A stretch of DNA of 64,000 bases from Azophilus sp965200465. Lineage in GTDB: Bacteria > Pseudomonadota > Gammaproteobacteria > Pseudomonadales > Azotimanducaceae. The stretch is from the NCBI GenBank assembly GCA_965200465.1, contig OZ241358.1, positions 3,782,001 through 3,846,000 on the forward strand, in the 5' to 3' direction. Of the stretch, positions 60,273 to 64,000 are shown in pieces (position 1 is the stretch's first letter; each line of letters opens with the position of its first letter). Below the pieces are notes generated by a model. The model worked only from the letters and a program-made list of their open reading frames with translations, searched no databases and was not told the origin of the DNA. A program made the position numbers and the translations under genes.

Positions 60273-62887
60273 ATGGCCAAGGCGCGGACGCCGCGCAAGC
60301 GGGACATCGAAAACTACGCGCACAAGGGCAAGGAGCGGGTCAACAACCCGCCGGTGGGCTTGGTGACGCCGCAGACGGACCGGGACGCCGGGCGCAAGGC
60401 GTACGCCCACGATCCGCACATCGACCCGCAGCTTGGTTGGGCGGGCAAGGCGGAGCACACGGCGTTCGAGGTGCCGACGGTGTCGCTGCATGTTCACGAG
60501 CGCATCGACCCGCGCACCATCGTCGAGGCGGTGCGCAAGCGCAACGGGGCCGAATCTCAGCAATCCCTGTTCGATGCGCCGGAGGAAAATCCGCCCATCC
60601 GCCAAGCCATCGACTTCTACCGCCACCGGCACAACTGGAGCAACCGCCTGATCGCCGGCGACAGCCTGCTGGTGATGAACAGCCTGCTGGAGAAAGAGGG
60701 CTTGGGCGGCCAAGTGCAGATGGCGTACATCGACCCGCCCTACGGCATCCGCTACGGCTCCAACTTCCAGCCGTTTGTCAACAAACGCGATGTAAAGGAC
60801 GGCCGCGATGAGGATCTGACCCAAGAACCGGAGACCATCCGTGCGTTCCGGGACACTTGGGAATTGGGCATCCATTCCTGGCTCACCTATCTGCGCGACC
60901 GCTTGCTGTTGGTCCGAGAGTTGCTTGACGATAGCGGAAGTGTCTTTGTGCAGATCAGTGATGAAAATGTCCACTTGGCTCGAAACATAATGGATGAAAT
61001 CTTCGGTGCGACGAACTTCATGTCTTTGATTTCATTCAGGACTAAAATTCCGCTCAACGCCGCCCACATTCCAAACATAGCTGATTACTTAATCTGGTAT
61101 GCAAAGGACAAAAAAAGGTCAAGTTTCGTCGGCTGTTCGGGCCTCGGAACTATGGTGAGGACACGATGTTTTCGTCCGCTCTTCTTCCTGACGGCAGCGT
61201 GGTCAAGGCTGGCAGAGTTCCTGACGATCTCCAGGAGGAAGCACGTTACTTCAGGCTTATTGATCTGATGGCGACCGGATACACTGAATCCTGTCATTTT
61301 GAATTTGAGTTGGAGGGCCGTCGCGCTTATCCTAACCCGACAACAAGTTGGAAAACCACGCCCGAAGGAATGAAAAAACTCCTCGCGGCTGGACGTGTTC
61401 GCTGGTTGAAGACCGTTCCGGGATATGTCTTCTACGCGAACGATTATCCTGTCATGGAGATTACCAATCAGTGGACAGATACACAGGGAGCGAGTGGGAA
61501 AACCTATGCAGTCCAAACTGCAACGAGAATCATGGAACGTTGCCTCCTGATGACCACCGACCCCGGTGATCTTGTGTTTGACCCGACCTGCGGTAGCGGC
61601 ACCACTGCCTATGTCTCCGAGCAGTGGGGCCGCCGCTGGATTACCTGCGATACTTCGCGCGTCGCCGTAACGCTCGCCAAGCAACGCCTGATGACCGCCA
61701 ACTTCGACTACTATGAACTCGCCCATCCCGACGAAGGCGTGGGCAGCGGCTTCAAATACAAGACCGTCCCGCACGTCACGCTCGGCTCCATCGCCAACAA
61801 CCCCGAAATCGAGGAAGGCATGACCCGGGCGCATATAGACGCCTCCATTGCTCGCCATGCTCCACAAGAAACGCTGTATGACCAGCCGCACGTCGATCGC
61901 GGCAAGGCCCGCGTCACCGGCCCCTTCACCGTGGAAGCGGTGCCCGCACCTATGGTCAAGCCCATCGACGATGTTGAGGATGAGGTTGCGGGCGCCCATC
62001 CAGATGAGGCGCTGCCTGCCGACCAGTCCATTGCCCGCTCCGGCGAGACCCTGCGGCAGGACGATTGGCGCAACGAGTTGCTGAAGGCCGGCATTCGCGG
62101 CAAGGCGGGTCAGCATATCTCCTTTGCCCGCTTGGAGCCGCTGCCAGGTGCCCGCTGGCTGCATGCGGAGGGCGAAACCCGCCCGGACGTCGCCGGCGCA
62201 ATACAGGTGCGGGACGAGGGAACCGCCTTCAACGCGGAGCGCATCCTCGTCTCCTTTGGCCCGGACCACTCCCCTCTGGAGCAGCGCCAAGTGGAGTTGG
62301 CGATTGAGGAGGCGCAAACGCTCGTTCCCCGCCCCAAAATCATCGTCTTCGCCGCCTTTCAGTTCGACCCGGAGGCCGCCAAGGACATTGACGAAACCAA
62401 CTGGCCCGGCATCCAACTGCTGAAGGCGCAGATGAACGCCGACCTGCTCACCGAGGACCTCAAGCGCAACCGCACCAGCAACGAGAGCTTCTGGCTGATC
62501 GGCCAGCCGGACATCGAGGTGGAGCGCATCGCCGAGGGCGAGGACGCCGACAAGATGCGCATCTCCGTCAAGGGCTTCGACTACTACAACACCAAAACCG
62601 GCGACTTGGAGTCCGGCGGCGAAGACCGCATCGCCCTCTGGATGCTGGACCCGGACTACGACGGCCGCAGTCTGTTTCCCCGCCAAGTGTTCTTCCCCAT
62701 GGCCAACGCCAAGGAGGGCTGGGTCAAGCTCGCCAAAAACCTGAAAGCCGAGATCGACCAAGCCCTGATCGAAGCCTACCGCGGCACGGTCTCCCTCCCC
62801 TTCGAGCTTGGCGAACACGGCCGCGCCGCCGTCAAGATCGTGGATGACCGGGGAATCGAGAGCCTTAAGATCGTGAAGCTGAAGTGA
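60273..62887 (+). pseudogene. mod: Type III restriction-modification methyltransferase (Mod), frameshifted at an A7 tract
   Basis: Restored length is about 870 residues. The first part (60273 to about 61116) has NPPVGLVTP, GWAGKAEHTAFEVPTVSLHV and the catalytic AYIDPPYGIRYGS. After seven A at 61110-61116 the frame is lost. Shifted by one, it continues VKFRRLFGPRNYGEDTM, then TPEGMKKLLAAGRVRW and the SAM motif FDPTCGSGTTAYVSEQWGR to 62887. Motif order (DPPY before the SAM motif) is that of beta-class Mod. Eight A would restore one gene. No res gene follows within the window. Slippage, a real mutation or an assembly error are all possible. Confidence 0.78.
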
Positions 62888-63699
62888 TGGAAAAGCCAAG
62901 CAAAACGAAGGCCATAGAGCGCCTTCAGAAAGTCCTGAATGAAATACCTGCTCTGATGAAGCTGGGACAGGGTTCTGATAAATTTGAGAAATGGCGCAGA
63001 AATACCAGGGTCGCCATAGAAAATACATTCTTGAATGAATCCCGGAAAATGAAAGATTTTTCCAAAATCAGCTATTCACCAACAGTAGTATTCACCGGAA
63101 GTAATACTGATCATGAATTTCAGCGGGCTTATGTTAGAGGATTGGGAACAGCGAAAGCAAGGCTTGAATCGATGATCGAGGAAATAGAGGAATACTGGGA
63201 GGATGAAAACCAAGCATCAATAACTCCCATCTCTCAAGACGATGGATCGACGAATACGAATGAGATATTCATCGTTCACGGAAGAGACAACGAAACCAAA
63301 GAAACAATCGCCAGATTCCTTGAACGCTTGGACATCAAACCGGTCATACTACATGAGCAGCCAAATCAAGGTCGGACAATAATCGAGAAGTTCGAGCAAC
63401 ATGCTCAAGTCGGATTCGCCGTAGCTCTCCTGACACCGGACGATGTGGGTGCATTTCAGGAGGATGCAGGGAATCTGAAACCCCGCGCCAGACAGAATGT
63501 TGTTTTCGAGTTCGGGTATTTTATCGGACGCCTTGGCCGAAATCGGGTCTGCGCTCTGACGAAAGGAGACGTGGAGATTCCATCGGACTATGATGGAGTT
63601 GTCTACATTCCACTGGATGACGCCGGAGGCTGGAAGATCAAGCTTGTCAAGGAATTGCAAGGCGCTGGAATAGACGTCGATGCAAACCGCGCCTTGTAG
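62887..63699 (+). CDS. TIR-like nucleotide-binding effector (PF10137/CAP12-type)
   Basis: About 270 residues. A charged helical N-terminal half (about 1-115) precedes a TIR-like domain: EIFIVHGRDNETKETIARFL, EQPNQGRTIIEKFEQHAQVG, FAVALLTPDDVG and ARQNVVFEFGYFIGRLGRNR, the last with the conserved Glu of NAD-cleaving TIR domains. Proteins of this type act as NADase effectors in CBASS or Pycsar-like defence. The start (ATG, or GTG three bases earlier) overlaps the mod stop, so it is coupled to the methylase. Base composition falls well below that of mod, suggesting separate acquisition. Confidence 0.78.
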   Translation: MEKPSKTKAIERLQKVLNEIPALMKLGQGSDKFEKWRRNTRVAIENTFLNESRKMKDFSKISYSPTVVFTGSNTDHEFQRAYVRGLGTAKARLESMIEEIEEYWEDENQASITPISQDDGSTNTNEIFIVHGRDNETKETIARFLERLDIKPVILHEQPNQGRTIIEKFEQHAQVGFAVALLTPDDVGAFQEDAGNLKPRARQNVVFEFGYFIGRLGRNRVCALTKGDVEIPSDYDGVVYIPLDDAGGWKIKLVKELQGAGIDVDANRAL

Positions 63700-63745
63700 G
63701 TGCGAATTTCGATTTTATCCAAGCCCCGACATCAAGGAGAGAGTA

Positions 63746-64000
63746 ATGAATCCGAAGGTTTCCGTTCCCAAAGGTCAGCTTGCGTCGTTCTGCCGAGCCA
63801 ACGGCATCGCACGGCTCGACGTCTTCGGCTCGGCGCTCCGTGCGGACTTCGGACCCGAGAGCGACATCGACCTTCTGGTGAAGTTCGAGCCGGGCCGGAC
63901 CCCGGGCCTTTTTGGCATTGCCCGCATGGAACAGGAGTTTGCCGCTCTCTTTGGCAGGAAGGTGGATCTGATCAGCCGTTGCGGCATCGAACAAAGCCGG
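63746..64000 (+). CDS. MNT-type minimal nucleotidyltransferase, truncated by the window end
   Basis: The ATG follows AAGGAGAGAGTA. The 85 codons seen have RLDVFGSALRADFGPESDID then LLVKFEPG, the Gly-Ser and Asp-x-Asp motif of MntA-like antitoxins that AMPylate HEPN toxins, and FGRKVDLIS further on. No stop occurs before 64000. A HEPN toxin gene would be expected just beyond the window. Restriction loci often carry such modules. Confidence 0.8.
   Translation, partial: MNPKVSVPKGQLASFCRANGIARLDVFGSALRADFGPESDIDLLVKFEPGRTPGLFGIARMEQEFAALFGRKVDLISRCGIEQSR

Overview
The window is GC-rich DNA from what looks like an uncultivated, probably marine or host-associated gammaproteobacterium. This is inference: SecB, a long DUF349 protein, a TonB-dependent receptor paired with an S9 peptidase, a glutamine-dependent NAD synthase and several acyl-CoA dehydrogenases fit that group, but there is no rRNA, tRNA or other phylogenetic marker here. 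Housekeeping and catabolic genes alternate with defence loci, mobile-element debris and decaying genes.

Layout. 1-1.9 kb: Septu-like ATPase plus HNH nuclease pair. 2.1-7.8 kb: acyl-CoA dehydrogenase, the C-terminal remnant of a second one, a crotonase, a CDGSH iron-sulfur protein and a DUF349 protein. 7.8-9.6 kb: an out-of-frame small peptide gene with a poly-G tract, interrupted by an IS481-like element, plus dispersed repeats. 9.7-18.7 kb: ZIP transporter, two acyl-CoA dehydrogenases, S9 peptidase and TonB receptor. 18.8-34.3 kb: a defence island with an internally deleted AAA/DUF4143 protein, a NotI-like restriction-modification pair flanked by pieces of a decayed large methylase, a short Argonaute/SIR2-APAZ (SPARSA-type) system behind a stop-riddled SLOG-like gene, a multiubiquitin/ThiF/DUF6527/HsdR_N-like operon, a PIN toxin-antitoxin pair, a nucleotidyltransferase/XRE pair and a helicase remnant. 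34.5-39.6 kb: PnuC-type vitamin transporter, FAD monooxygenase, rhodanese-SecB, and a frameshifted D-aminoacylase-like amidohydrolase. 39.7-41.2 kb: Panacea-like antitoxin with a MazF/PemK-like toxin carrying an internal TAG. 41.3-49.1 kb: amidohydrolase, acyl-CoA synthetase, LLM-type oxidoreductase, NadE, and a metallo-beta-lactamase-fold protein with altered metal ligands. 49.1-53.5 kb: a large single-chain restriction/methyltransferase and an orphan. 53.5-59.4 kb: M20 amidohydrolase, nitroreductase, TonB-domain protein, small membrane protein, sugar-kinase-like protein and GH20 hexosaminidase. 59.5-60.2 kb: a second repeat-bounded copy of the poly-G peptide gene, this one in frame. 60.3-64 kb: frameshifted type III Mod, TIR-like effector, and the start of an MNT-type nucleotidyltransferase.

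Three themes stand out. First, defence genes are dense and many are damaged by single in-frame stops, one-base frameshifts or clean deletions, so turnover looks recent. Second, a family of short intergenic repeats with ends close to CCCCAATCCCCGCTTAAGGA recurs across the window, once as a complete element with inverted ends. Third, two paralogous small genes share upstream sequence and a leader-like N-terminus (core KQKRPWIKPRL) but differ completely downstream. A homopolymeric G tract sets their frame: G17 is open and G15 is closed. This is the best candidate for an undescribed system in the window.

No CRISPR array, tRNA or rRNA gene was recognised.
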